A stretch of 64,000 nucleotides of DNA. Origin: Streptomyces sp. NBC_00162 (GTDB lineage: Bacteria; Actinomycetota; Actinomycetes; Streptomycetales; Streptomycetaceae). The position numbers and the translations under genes are program-made. Below are positions 27,644 through 36,877 of the stretch, one piece after another (the first letter of the stretch is position 1; every line of letters begins with the position of its first letter). The stretch spans positions 5,208,001 to 5,272,000 of the forward strand of contig NZ_CP102509.1 in NCBI RefSeq assembly GCF_024611995.1, in the 5' to 3' direction. Below the pieces are notes generated by a model that was given only the letters and a program-made list of their open reading frames with translations, searched no databases and was not told the origin of the DNA.

Positions 27644-28690
27644 ATGCGTTCCGGGAACGGCCGTCACAGACGCCCCCGTCAGGTGCCCGCGATAGTCGTC
27701 ACCGCCGGAGTCACTGGCTCCGCGCTGGCCCTGCCGCTTCTTGCCGCCACCAGTGCCTCCGCGGCCGACACCGCCACGTGGGACAAGGTCGCCGAATGCG
27801 AGAGCGGTGGCAGCTGGAGTGCCAACTTCGGCAGCGGCCAGTACGGCGGCCTGCAGTTCACGCAGGAGGAGTGGAAGAACTCCGGCGGCCTCGACTTCGC
27901 CAAGCGGGCCGACCTGGCGAGCCGTTCCCAGCAGATCGCCGTGGCCGAGCGCGTACTGGCCTCCCAGGGTCCGCAGGCGTGGCCGCTGTGCGCGGCTTCG
28001 GCCGGGCTGGACGGCCAGAGCCCCGCCGCCGAGGTCGACCCCGGCCTGCCCGGCGGCTCCGGGACCGCCACCGCGCCGTCCCGCCCGGACGACAAGGTGC
28101 CCACCACCGGTCGCGGCAAGCCGTCCACGGACTTCGGCGCTCCGACCGATCCCGCGCCGAGCCCGTCCGGCAGCCCCTCGTTCGAGCTCCCCGACAGCCC
28201 GCTCTCGCCGTCCCTCGGACTGCCCGTCATGCCCTCGCCGGACGACCCCACCACGGCCCCGGCCCCGGTGGACCCGACCGCGCCGACCGGCCCCACGGAC
28301 CCGGGCGCGCCCACCACGCCGCCCACCACGCCGCCGACCACCCCGGGCCAGCCCCCGGTGACCCCGGGCGCCCCCGTGACCCCGGCCGACCCGACGGCAC
28401 CGGCCACTCCGGGCGCCCCGGGCGCCTCGGCCGACCCGACCGCACCTCCCGTGACGACCCCCGAGGGCGGCGGCAAGCACCGCGGCGCGCCGGCCGCCGA
28501 GACACCGGCCGGATCTGATGCCGCGTCGGCGCCCGTCTACACCGTCAAGGCGGGCGACAGCCTGACGGGCATCGCGGACGCCAAGGGACTCAAGGGCGGC
28601 TGGAACGCGCTCTACGAGGCCAATGAGCAGGTCATCGGCGGGGACGCCAATCTGATCAAGCCCGGTCAGAACCTGGATCTAAGCCTGTAA
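27644..28690 (+). CDS. Secreted resuscitation-promoting factor with LysM domain (long linker)
   Basis: A 348-residue secreted muralytic enzyme. Signal peptide 1-40 (ends ATSASA), then the Rpf lysozyme-like domain (42-118) with WDKVAECESGGSW carrying the catalytic Glu, and GQYGGLQFTQEEW. A long Pro/Thr/Asp linker (about 125-295) follows, then a LysM peptidoglycan-binding domain (297-348). Rpfs cleave peptidoglycan during germination and regrowth. The ATG at 27644 follows a GAAAGG site; longer in-frame starts lack a ribosome site. It has its own promoter region of 103 bases and no riboswitch, unlike the downstream paralogue. Confidence 0.92.
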   Translation: MRSGNGRHRRPRQVPAIVVTAGVTGSALALPLLAATSASAADTATWDKVAECESGGSWSANFGSGQYGGLQFTQEEWKNSGGLDFAKRADLASRSQQIAVAERVLASQGPQAWPLCAASAGLDGQSPAAEVDPGLPGGSGTATAPSRPDDKVPTTGRGKPSTDFGAPTDPAPSPSGSPSFELPDSPLSPSLGLPVMPSPDDPTTAPAPVDPTAPTGPTDPGAPTTPPTTPPTTPGQPPVTPGAPVTPADPTAPATPGAPGASADPTAPPVTTPEGGGKHRGAPAAETPAGSDAASAPVYTVKAGDSLTGIADAKGLKGGWNALYEANEQVIGGDANLIKPGQNLDLSL

Positions 28691-28741
28691 TAGGGGCACT
28701 TCGGGCGGGCAGAAAGAGTTGATTGTCCGTTTTCTGTAAGT

Positions 28742-28881
28742 GAGACATGTGTCTCTTCCGGTCAACTGGCGTGTCCCGCCCGGGGGCTTCCGCAAACCCT
28801 GCCCTCACCTGCGCAAACACCCGTGCGAAGGACGCAAGTAGGGGCCGTTTCTCCCCGATGGTGCTCGTTGAACATCGGGGA
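28742..28881. repeat. Two inverted repeats between the rpf genes
   Basis: GAGACA/TGTCTC arms sit at 28742-28755. A 9-bp stem (TCCCCGATG at 28852, CATCGGGGA at 28873) overlaps the -35 of the rpfA promoter candidate. The first may be part of the terminator region of the upstream gene; the second could be an operator. Confidence 0.4.
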
Positions 28882-28897
28882 GGGACCTGTCTACCTT
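28868..28897 (+). promoter_or_regulatory. Candidate promoter of rpfA and its riboswitch
   Basis: TTGAAC (28868-28873), an 18-bp spacer, then TACCTT (28892-28897). A start near 28904 would place the transcription start exactly at the 5' side of the ydaO-type aptamer and give a leader of about 240 nt. Confidence 0.5.
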
Positions 28898-28903
28898 CTG
28901 AAT

Positions 28904-29070
28904 CGCTCGCCACCGCGGGCTCCTTCGACCGCATCGCCGAATCCTGCCGGCGGACGGAGGAAACAGTCGTCGCGTCAAGCGCCGAAGGCAGGAGCGGGGG
29001 AACCAAGGTAGGTGCCGGGAGCGGCCGTTGAGAGACGGTCACGCCACCGGCTAGGGGTTAAGACGTGCGC
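28904..29070 (+). ncRNA. ydaO/yuaA-type cyclic di-AMP riboswitch aptamer
   Basis: Hallmark conserved blocks of the ydaO aptamer appear in order: CGAATCCTGCC then GGCGGACGGAGGAAACA (28938-28965), GGGGGAACCAAGGTAGGTGC (28996-29015), and GGGGTTAAGAC (29054-29064). This riboswitch binds c-di-AMP and, in actinobacteria, precedes rpf genes, where ligand lowers expression. It sits immediately upstream of the second Rpf gene. Exact ends are approximate. Confidence 0.92.
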
Positions 29071-29138
29071 TAGGTCGCACGGCCGGGCAACTCACTCGCC
29101 CGAACCCGACAGCTCACCTCGTAGGCGTCGGTGAGGAG
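29065..29138 (+). promoter_or_regulatory. Expression platform hairpins covering the rpfA ribosome site
   Basis: After the aptamer there are GTGCG/CGCAC and CGGGC/GCCCG hairpins, then CTCACC (29113-29118) pairing with GGTGAG (29130-29135). The last hairpin covers part of the GAGGAG ribosome site, which would allow translational control in addition to attenuation. Confidence 0.45.
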
Positions 29139-29145
29139 AAACTCC

Positions 29146-29835
29146 ATGCTGCTTTCCGGCAAGGGCAAGCACCGCCGCGGTTCCAAGGCCGTCCGCATCG
29201 TCACGCTCGCCGGTGTCGCCGGTGTGGCCGTCGCCGCCCCCCTGATGGCCGCCGGTACCGCCAGCGCCGCCACCGCGTCCGAGTGGGACAAGGTCGCGCA
29301 GTGCGAGTCCGGTGGCAACTGGTCCATCAACACGGGCAACGGCTACTACGGCGGCCTGCAGTTCTCGTCCTCCACGTGGGCCGCGTACGGCGGCAAGTCG
29401 TACGCCGCGCAGGCCAACCAGGCCTCTAAGGGCCAGCAGATAGCCATCGCGGAGAAGGTCCTCAAGGGCCAGGGCAAGGGCGCCTGGCCGTCCTGCGGCG
29501 TGGGCCTGTCGAACTCCTCCTACACCGGCGGCGGCTCGACCGAGACCCCGAAGCAGGAGAAGAAGACCGAGCCCAAGAAGACTCAGCCGAAGAAGACCGA
29601 GCCGAAGAAGGAGACCAAGCGCTCCGAGGCCCCGACCACCCGTTCCGAGCGCTCCGAGGCCCCGGCCCCGAAGACCGGCAACGGCTCGTACGAGGTCAAG
29701 TCCGGCGACACCCTGGGCCTCATCGCCGAGGCCAACGGCGTTCAGGGCGGCTGGGAGAAGCTCTTCGAGCTGAACAAGGACATCGTCTCGGACGCCGACC
29801 TGATCTTCCCGGGTCAGAAGCTGAAGCTCAGCTGA
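29146..29835 (+). CDS. rpfA: Resuscitation-promoting factor RpfA (Rpf plus LysM)
   Basis: A 229-residue secreted peptidoglycan hydrolase. Signal peptide to about residue 42, Rpf domain with WDKVAQCESGGNW (catalytic Glu) and GYYGGLQFSSSTW, a Lys/Glu/Pro repeat linker (PKKTEPKK-type units, about 130-178) and a C-terminal LysM. GAGGAG lies 7 nt before the ATG at 29146; a slightly earlier in-frame start overlaps this site and is rejected. The gene is controlled by the c-di-AMP riboswitch upstream, linking wall hydrolysis to the second messenger. The S. coelicolor counterpart is SCO3097. Confidence 0.93.
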   Translation: MLLSGKGKHRRGSKAVRIVTLAGVAGVAVAAPLMAAGTASAATASEWDKVAQCESGGNWSINTGNGYYGGLQFSSSTWAAYGGKSYAAQANQASKGQQIAIAEKVLKGQGKGAWPSCGVGLSNSSYTGGGSTETPKQEKKTEPKKTQPKKTEPKKETKRSEAPTTRSERSEAPAPKTGNGSYEVKSGDTLGLIAEANGVQGGWEKLFELNKDIVSDADLIFPGQKLKLS

Positions 29836-29880
29836 ACACTGCGGCAATAGCCGCGGCGTCTTCGAGCAACACGCACCATC

Positions 29881-29927
29881 CCGCCGCCCGGCGCGTCTCC
29901 CCCCACGCGCCGGGCGGCGGCGTTTTG
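29881..29927 (+). terminator. Intrinsic terminator after rpfA
   Basis: A perfect 16-bp stem (29881-29896 with 29905-29920) and 8-nt loop, followed by CGTTTTG. Confidence 0.88.
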
Positions 29928-30072
29928 TGCGGGCAGAACCCCGATGATCAAGAGTCCTATGTCCCGGAAGAGGGGTATTCGGACCCTTTTTCGTCCCAGG
30001 ACCCGGGCGGTCGGCCGGTCGAGTGCCCGGAGCCGGTTAGGCTCTAGGCGGCAAGGCCATCCCACGGCCTGA

Positions 30073-31395
<1,323 letters not shown>

Positions 31396-31485
31396 TCACG
31401 CCCCGGCTTCCGTACGTCCCCGCACTCGGTCCCGTACCGTGTGCGGGGACGTATTGCGTAGTGCGCACACAGGGGAGGCGGGACC

Positions 31486-31977
31486 ATGGCCGGGAACCGG
31501 GATCGGTTCTCCACCTTCTCCACCGCGACCAGACTCAAGCAGCTCGGCGAGCGGACCGCCGCCCATGTCTACCGCTCGCAGTCGCGCCGCCAGGTCCGCC
31601 GCAGCCGGCTCACCGGCCGCGCCGCGCTCCTGGTGCTCGTCCTCTGTACGCTGGTCGTCGCCCTCGCGTATCCGATGCGCCAGTACGTCTCCCAGCGCTC
31701 GGAGATCGCGGAGCAGCAGCGGGCCGCCGCCGCCGCGCGGGACCGCCTGGAGCGGCTCCGCGACGAGAAGGCCCGCTGGCAGGACAACGCCTACGCGGAG
31801 CAGCAGGCGCGCAGGCACCTGCACTTCCTGCGCCCGGGGGAGATCGGCTACATCATGACCGACCCCGGGGCCCAGGCGGCGGCCGAGCGGCACCGGACCG
31901 GCCAGGCCGGGTCCGACCGCCCCTGGTACTCCAACGTCTGGGACGGCGTCGACAAGGCCGACCGCCCCGGCGACTGA
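31486..31977 (+). CDS. divIC: Septum formation initiator DivIC/FtsB-like protein
   Basis: A 163-residue single-pass membrane protein of the division complex. It has a basic cytoplasmic N-terminus, one helix (about 44-66, RAALLVLVLCTLVVALAY) and an extracellular coiled coil (QRSEIAEQQRAAAAARDRLE). The conserved end of the family follows (RRHLHFLRPGEIGYIM). Its position directly after eno is the standard actinobacterial order. ATG at 31486 follows a GGAGGCGGG site. Confidence 0.93.
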   Translation: MAGNRDRFSTFSTATRLKQLGERTAAHVYRSQSRRQVRRSRLTGRAALLVLVLCTLVVALAYPMRQYVSQRSEIAEQQRAAAAARDRLERLRDEKARWQDNAYAEQQARRHLHFLRPGEIGYIMTDPGAQAAAERHRTGQAGSDRPWYSNVWDGVDKADRPGD

Positions 31978-32026
31978 ATCCGTACCGCAGTACCCATCCA
32001 CGAGAACGAAGAGACTTCCTCCAGGC

Positions 32027-32575
32027 ATGCAGACGCCCCCGCCCCAGACCGACCGGACCGAGCCGACCGACGCGGACATCGAGGCGTTCGAGCAGCAGCT
32101 CGGCCGCCCGCCGCGCGGGCTGCGCGCCATCGCCCACCGCTGCCCCTGCGGTCAGCCGGACGTGGTGGAGACCGCCCCGCGGCTCCCCGACGGCACCCCC
32201 TTCCCGACGACGTACTACCTGACGTGCCCGCGCGCGGCCTCCGCGATCGGCACGCTCGAGGCCAACGGCGTGATGAAGGAGATGCAGGCCCGGCTCGCCG
32301 AGGACCCCGAGCTCGCCGCGGCCTACCAGGCCGCCCACGAGGACTACATCCGGCGCCGCGACGCCATCGAGGTGCTCCAGGGCTTCCCCAGCGCCGGCGG
32401 GATGCCGGACCGGGTCAAGTGCCTGCACGTGCTGGTCGGCCACTCGCTGGCCGCGGGCCCGGGCGTGAACCCGTTCGGCGACGAGGCCCTCGCCATGCTG
32501 CCGGAGTGGTGGGCCAAGGGCGCCTGCGTCACCCCGTGCGCGGAGAAGGCGGAGAAGAAGGAAGAGTCGCGGTGA
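32027..32575 (+). CDS. DUF501 protein
   Basis: A 182-residue soluble protein with the family's Cys-rich signatures: GRPPRGLRAIAHRCPCGQPD near the start, TTYYLTCPRA in the middle, and VKCLHVLVGHSLAAGPGVNP toward the end, then CVTPC. The spaced Cys/His residues could bind a metal. The function is unknown although it is conserved between divIC and ppx in actinobacteria. Its stop overlaps the ppx GTG by four bases. Confidence 0.9.
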   Translation: MQTPPPQTDRTEPTDADIEAFEQQLGRPPRGLRAIAHRCPCGQPDVVETAPRLPDGTPFPTTYYLTCPRAASAIGTLEANGVMKEMQARLAEDPELAAAYQAAHEDYIRRRDAIEVLQGFPSAGGMPDRVKCLHVLVGHSLAAGPGVNPFGDEALAMLPEWWAKGACVTPCAEKAEKKEESR

Positions 32576-33513
32576 CGCGGGTCGCCGGCATCGACTGCGG
32601 TACGAACTCCATCCGCCTGCTCGTCGCCGACTGCGATCCGAGCACCGGCGAGCTGGTCGAGCTGGACCGGCGGATGACCATCGTCCGGCTGGGCCAGGGC
32701 GTGGACAAGACCGGGCGGCTCGCTCCGGAGGCGCTGGAGCGCACCTTCGCGGCCTGCCGCGAGTACGCGGCGGTGATCAAGGAGCTGGGCGCGGAGAAGG
32801 TCCGCTTCGTGGCCACCTCGGCCTCGCGCGACGCCGAGAACCGGGACGATTTCGTCCGGGGGGTCCTGGACATCCTGGGCGTCGAGCCCGAGGTGATCTC
32901 CGGGGACCAGGAGGCGGAGTTCTCCTTCTCCGGGGCCACCAAGGAGCTCGTGGCACACGAACACCTGGAGCGGCCGTTCCTGGTGGTGGACATCGGCGGC
33001 GGCTCGACGGAGTTCGTGGTCGGCGAGGAGCACGTGCGGGCGGCCCGTTCCGTGGACGTGGGCTGCGTCCGGATGACCGAGCGCCACCTGGTGGTGGACG
33101 GGGTCGTCACCGACCCGCCGACCGAGGCGCAGGTGGCCGCCATCCGGGCCGACGTCGAGGCGGCGCTGGACCTGGCCGCCGAGACGGTCCCGCTGGCCGA
33201 GGCCCGCACGCTGGTGGGCCTGGCCGGCTCGGTGACCACGGTCGCCGCGATCGCGCTCGGGCTGCCCGAGTACCGCTCGGAGGTCATCCACCACTCCCGG
33301 ATCTCCTACGAGCAGGTCCGCGAGATCACCGGCCGCATGCTGACGTCGACCCACGCCGAGCGCGCGGCCGTCCCCGTGATGCACCCGGGCCGGGTGGACG
33401 TGATCGGAGCCGGCGCCCTGGTCCTCCTGGCGATCATGGAGCGCATCGGCGCCTCTGAGGTCATCGTCTCGGAGCACGACATCCTCGACGGGATCGCCTG
33501 GTCCGCTGCCTGA
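32572..33513 (+). CDS. Ppx/GppA family exopolyphosphatase
   Basis: A 313-residue member of the ASKHA fold. RVAGIDCGTNSIRLLV is the first phosphate-binding motif, ATSASRDAENR and VISGDQEAEFSF follow, and VDIGGGSTEFVVG is the second phosphate loop. Short actinobacterial forms hydrolyse polyphosphate or pppGpp. The GTG at 32572 overlaps the DUF501 stop. This is the last gene of the eno-divIC-DUF501-ppx run before a heavily structured terminator region. Confidence 0.93.
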   Translation: MTRVAGIDCGTNSIRLLVADCDPSTGELVELDRRMTIVRLGQGVDKTGRLAPEALERTFAACREYAAVIKELGAEKVRFVATSASRDAENRDDFVRGVLDILGVEPEVISGDQEAEFSFSGATKELVAHEHLERPFLVVDIGGGSTEFVVGEEHVRAARSVDVGCVRMTERHLVVDGVVTDPPTEAQVAAIRADVEAALDLAAETVPLAEARTLVGLAGSVTTVAAIALGLPEYRSEVIHHSRISYEQVREITGRMLTSTHAERAAVPVMHPGRVDVIGAGALVLLAIMERIGASEVIVSEHDILDGIAWSAA

Positions 33514-33950
33514 ACGGCGGGCGGACGAGGGGCTGTAGAGGCCTCGGGAGGGCCCTGAAGGGGTCCCCTGAGGGGCCTCGCAGGGGTCCTGGGTGCCGTG
33601 ATCCACACGAAGTTCGTGAAGTTCTTCACAAGGAAAAGAGGCCTGCTGGGCCAACGGAAGGGCCTTTCGGGCCCCTCCCGAGGCCCTCGGGCCCTTTTTC
33701 GTGGCCGTTCGTGCGATCGGCGGACGCGACGGGTTCCGTATCGGAGGTATGGACGAGCCCCTCTGGTCCAGTCCGTTTGAGAGGCTGGAGGCCAGTTCAG
33801 GACGGGTGAACAACGACTCCCGTTACACCGTGGTTCCCGTTGTGCGCCATGACCTCGGTCACGTGGGCGGCGGAGTGTAGCAGAGGCCCTCCGACACCTT
33901 GTGAAGGGGCTCACGAGCGACACCCCTTTGGGTGCTGGATACTCGTTCTC
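33514..33950. other. Structured intergenic region before ndh
   Basis: There is no supported gene. The first 190 bases are full of GGGGCC-type palindromes, including a long-range pair (33540-33555 with 33669-33685, one bulged base) and the terminator at 33658-33699. The last 250 bases should hold the ndh promoter, but I could not fix it. Confidence 0.55.
33658..33699 (+). terminator. Intrinsic terminator after ppx
   Basis: AAGGGCC (33658) pairs with GGCCCTT (33690) and is followed by a run of five T. An inner TCGGG/CCCGA pair strengthens the fold. Confidence 0.75.
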
Positions 33951-35336
33951 ATGAGCACCACGGAGCGTCCCAGGATCCTCGTTGTAGGAGGTGGGTACGT
34001 AGGCCTGTACGCGGCCAAGCGGATCATGAAGAAGATGCGCTATGGCGAGGCGACCGTCACGGTCGTCGACCCGCGGTCGTACATGACCTACCAGCCCTTC
34101 CTCCCCGAAGTGGCCGCAGGCAGCATCTCGCCTCGGCACGTCGTCGTCCCGCTGCGACGCGTGCTGCCCAAGGCAGAGGTTCTCACCGGCCGGGTCACCA
34201 GCATCGACCAGGACCGCAAGGTCGCCGTCGTCACGCCGCTGGTCGGCGAGGCGTACGAGCTGCCCTTCGACTACCTGGTGATCGCGCTCGGCGCCGTCTC
34301 CCGCACCTTCCCGATCCCCGGCCTCGCCGAACAGGGCATCGGTATGAAGGGCGTCGAAGAGGGCATCGGCCTGCGCAACCACGTCCTCGAGCAGCTCGAC
34401 AAGGCCGAGTCCACGACGGACGAGGACGTCCGCCGCAAGGCCCTCACCTTCGTCTTCGTGGGCGGCGGCTTCGCCGGCGCGGAGACCATCGGCGAGGTCG
34501 AGGACATGGCCCGCGACGCCGCGAAGTACTACGCCACGATCAAGCGCGAGGACATGCGCTTCATCCTGGTCGACGCGGCCGACAAGATCCTTCCCGAGGT
34601 CGGGCCCAAGCTCGGCACCTGGGGCAAGGAGCACCTCGAGTCCCGCGGCATCGAGATCTACCTCAACACCTCCATGGACTCCTGCGTGGACGGCCACGTG
34701 GTGCTGAAGAACGGCCTCGAGGTCGACTCCAACACCATCGTGTGGACCGCGGGCGTCAAGCCCAACCCGGCGCTGGTCCGCTACGGCCTGCCGCTGGGCC
34801 CGCGCGGCCACGTCGACGCCGAGCCCACCCTCCAGGTCAAGGGCACGGACTACATCTGGACCGCCGGCGACAACGCCCAGGTTCCCGACATGGCCGCCCG
34901 CAAGGCCGGCGTCGAGAACGCCTGGTGCCCGCCGAACGCCCAGCACGCGCTGCGCCAGGCCAAGGTCCTCGGCGACAACGTCATCTCGGGCATGCGGGGC
35001 TTCCCGCAGACCGAGTACTCGCACTCCAACAAGGGTGCGGTGGCGGGCCTCGGCCTCCACAAGGGCGTCGCGATGATCGTCATGGGCAAGATGAAGATCA
35101 AGCTCAAGGGCCGGCTCGCCTGGTACATGCACCGTGGCTACCACGGCATGGCCATGCCGACCTGGAACCGCAAGATCCGCGTCTTCGCCGACTGGACCCT
35201 CGGCATGTTCCTCAAGCGCGAGGTCGTCTCGCTGGGTGCGCTGGAGACCCCGCGCGAGGAGTTCTACGAGGCCGCCAAGCCGGCCCCGGCTCCGGCCGCC
35301 TCCTCGGCACCCGCCCAGAAGGCCAAGGCCTCCTGA
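33951..35336 (+). CDS. Type II NADH dehydrogenase (NDH-2)
   Basis: A single-subunit, non-proton-pumping NADH:quinone oxidoreductase of 461 residues. The first Rossmann motif is ILVVGGGYVGLYAAKR, the second is FVFVGGGFAGAETIGEVEDMA, and the FAD-binding WTAGDNAQVPD is near residue 305. The C-terminal amphipathic region (MHRGYHGMAMPTWNRKIRVF) is the membrane-anchoring part of the family. ATG at 33951 (MSTTERPRILVV) is preferred over an upstream frame extension that lacks family sequence. Monocistronic, with a strong stem-loop after it. Confidence 0.94.
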   Translation: MSTTERPRILVVGGGYVGLYAAKRIMKKMRYGEATVTVVDPRSYMTYQPFLPEVAAGSISPRHVVVPLRRVLPKAEVLTGRVTSIDQDRKVAVVTPLVGEAYELPFDYLVIALGAVSRTFPIPGLAEQGIGMKGVEEGIGLRNHVLEQLDKAESTTDEDVRRKALTFVFVGGGFAGAETIGEVEDMARDAAKYYATIKREDMRFILVDAADKILPEVGPKLGTWGKEHLESRGIEIYLNTSMDSCVDGHVVLKNGLEVDSNTIVWTAGVKPNPALVRYGLPLGPRGHVDAEPTLQVKGTDYIWTAGDNAQVPDMAARKAGVENAWCPPNAQHALRQAKVLGDNVISGMRGFPQTEYSHSNKGAVAGLGLHKGVAMIVMGKMKIKLKGRLAWYMHRGYHGMAMPTWNRKIRVFADWTLGMFLKREVVSLGALETPREEFYEAAKPAPAPAASSAPAQKAKAS

Positions 35337-35369
35337 CCCGGGCCTGACCGGAACACCCCCAGCACGTCC

Positions 35370-35413
35370 CCGAAGGGGCCGCCCGCCATCCGTGGTGCGG
35401 GCGGCCCCTTCGG
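35370..35413. terminator. 17-bp perfect stem-loop after ndh
   Basis: CCGAAGGGGCCGCCCGC (35370-35386) pairs exactly with 35397-35413; loop of 10, no T-tract. Confidence 0.7.
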
Positions 35414-35472
35414 CATGTCCCGGACCGGGAATGGGTAGGCCGTTTCGTCGGAGCTTTCTGGAGGTGCCTACG

Positions 35473-36807
35473 ATGACCGACGCCGCGCCGCGGCTGGCCG
35501 CACTCGCCGAGACCTTGCTGGGCGCCCCCCTGCCCGTCCGCATACGGGCCTGGGACGGCAGCGAGGCCGGTCCGCCCACCGGCCCCACCCTGGTGCTCAC
35601 CCACCGGCGCGCCCTTCGCCGCATGCTGTGGAAGCCGGGCGAGATGGGCCTGGCGCGCGCCTGGGTCGCCGGGGACCTGATCGTCGAGGGCGACCTCTTC
35701 GAACTGCTGGACCGGGTGGCCGGGCTGCTCTGGGAGCGGGACGCCGCCGCCCCGCCCGCCGGGACGCCCAAGCACGCCCGCCTCGCCCAGGCCGGCAGCA
35801 CCCTGGCGCTGCTGCGCGACCCGGCCGCGCGGGCCGCCGTACGGGACCTCGCCGCGCTGGCCCGGCCGTGGCCCGCGCCCGCACCGCCGCCCGAGGAGGC
35901 CGCCCGCCGCAGCGGGCCCGTCCACACCAAGGGCCGCGACCGTGCGGCCATCAGCCACCACTACGACGTCGGCAACGAGTTCTACGGTCATGTGCTCGGC
36001 CCGTCCATGGTGTACTCCTGCGCCTACTGGAACCCCGGGGCCACCCTGGAGGAGGCCCAGCGCGACAAGCTCGACCTGGTCTGCCGCAAGCTCGCCCTCA
36101 CGTCCGGCGCCCGGCTCCTCGACGTCGGCTGCGGCTGGGGCTCCATGGCCCTGCACGCCGCCCGGGAGTACGGGGTCCAGGCCGTCGGCATCACGCTCTC
36201 GCGCGAGCAGGCCGCGTACGCCCGCAAGCGGGTCGCCGAGGAGGGCCTGGCCGACCGGATCGAGATCCGCGTCCAGGACTACCGGGACGTCAAGGACGGT
36301 CCGTACGACGCCATTTCCTCCATCGGCATGGCCGAGCACGTCGGCGGCGACCGCTACCGCGAGTACGCCCGCACCCTGCACGCCCTGCTGCGCCCCGGCG
36401 GCCGCCTGCTGAACCACCAGATCGCCCGGCCCCCGGAGCCCGACGAAGCGGCCTACCGGGTCGACGAGTTCATCGACGCCTACGTCTTCCCCGACGGGGA
36501 GCTCTCGCCGCTCGGCAGCACCGTCGGCGAACTGGAGCGGGCCGGCTTCGAGGTCCGGGACGTGGAGGCGCTGCGCGAGCACTACGCGCTGACCCTGCGG
36601 GCCTGGGTGGCGCGCCTGCAGGCCCACTGGGACGAGGCCGTACGTCTCACCTCGCCCGGCCGGGCCCGGGTGTGGCTGCTCTACATGGCGGCCTCCGCGC
36701 TCGGCTTCGAGCACGGCCGGCTCGGGGTCAACCAGGTCCTCGCGGTACGGCCGGGGGCGGGCGGCGACTCCGGGCTGCCGCTGCGGCTGCGCACCTGGGG
36801 CGCGTGA
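35473..36807 (+). CDS. Cyclopropane-fatty-acyl-phospholipid synthase-family methyltransferase
   Basis: A 444-residue SAM-dependent enzyme that methylenates or methylates membrane lipid acyl chains. An N-terminal lipid-binding domain (RMLWKPGEMGLARAWVAGDL) precedes the catalytic domain with AISHHYDVGNEFY, YSCAYW, the SAM site LLDVGCGWGSM (about 215), and SIGMAEHVG. GGAGGT lies 7 nt before ATG 35473. It is convergent with the ABC transporter operon across a perfect 16-bp palindrome. Confidence 0.93.
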   Translation: MTDAAPRLAALAETLLGAPLPVRIRAWDGSEAGPPTGPTLVLTHRRALRRMLWKPGEMGLARAWVAGDLIVEGDLFELLDRVAGLLWERDAAAPPAGTPKHARLAQAGSTLALLRDPAARAAVRDLAALARPWPAPAPPPEEAARRSGPVHTKGRDRAAISHHYDVGNEFYGHVLGPSMVYSCAYWNPGATLEEAQRDKLDLVCRKLALTSGARLLDVGCGWGSMALHAAREYGVQAVGITLSREQAAYARKRVAEEGLADRIEIRVQDYRDVKDGPYDAISSIGMAEHVGGDRYREYARTLHALLRPGGRLLNHQIARPPEPDEAAYRVDEFIDAYVFPDGELSPLGSTVGELERAGFEVRDVEALREHYALTLRAWVARLQAHWDEAVRLTSPGRARVWLLYMAASALGFEHGRLGVNQVLAVRPGAGGDSGLPLRLRTWGA

Positions 36808-36818
36808 AACGGATGACG

Positions 36819-36854
36819 GGAAGGGCCCCGGGGCATGCGCCCCGGGGCCCTTCC
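36819..36854. terminator. 16-bp perfect bidirectional stem-loop
   Basis: GGAAGGGCCCCGGGGC (36819-36834) and its complement (36839-36854) are separated by four bases. It serves two convergent genes. Confidence 0.75.
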
Positions 36855-36877
36855 GCACGTCCTGAACCGCCGGTCCG

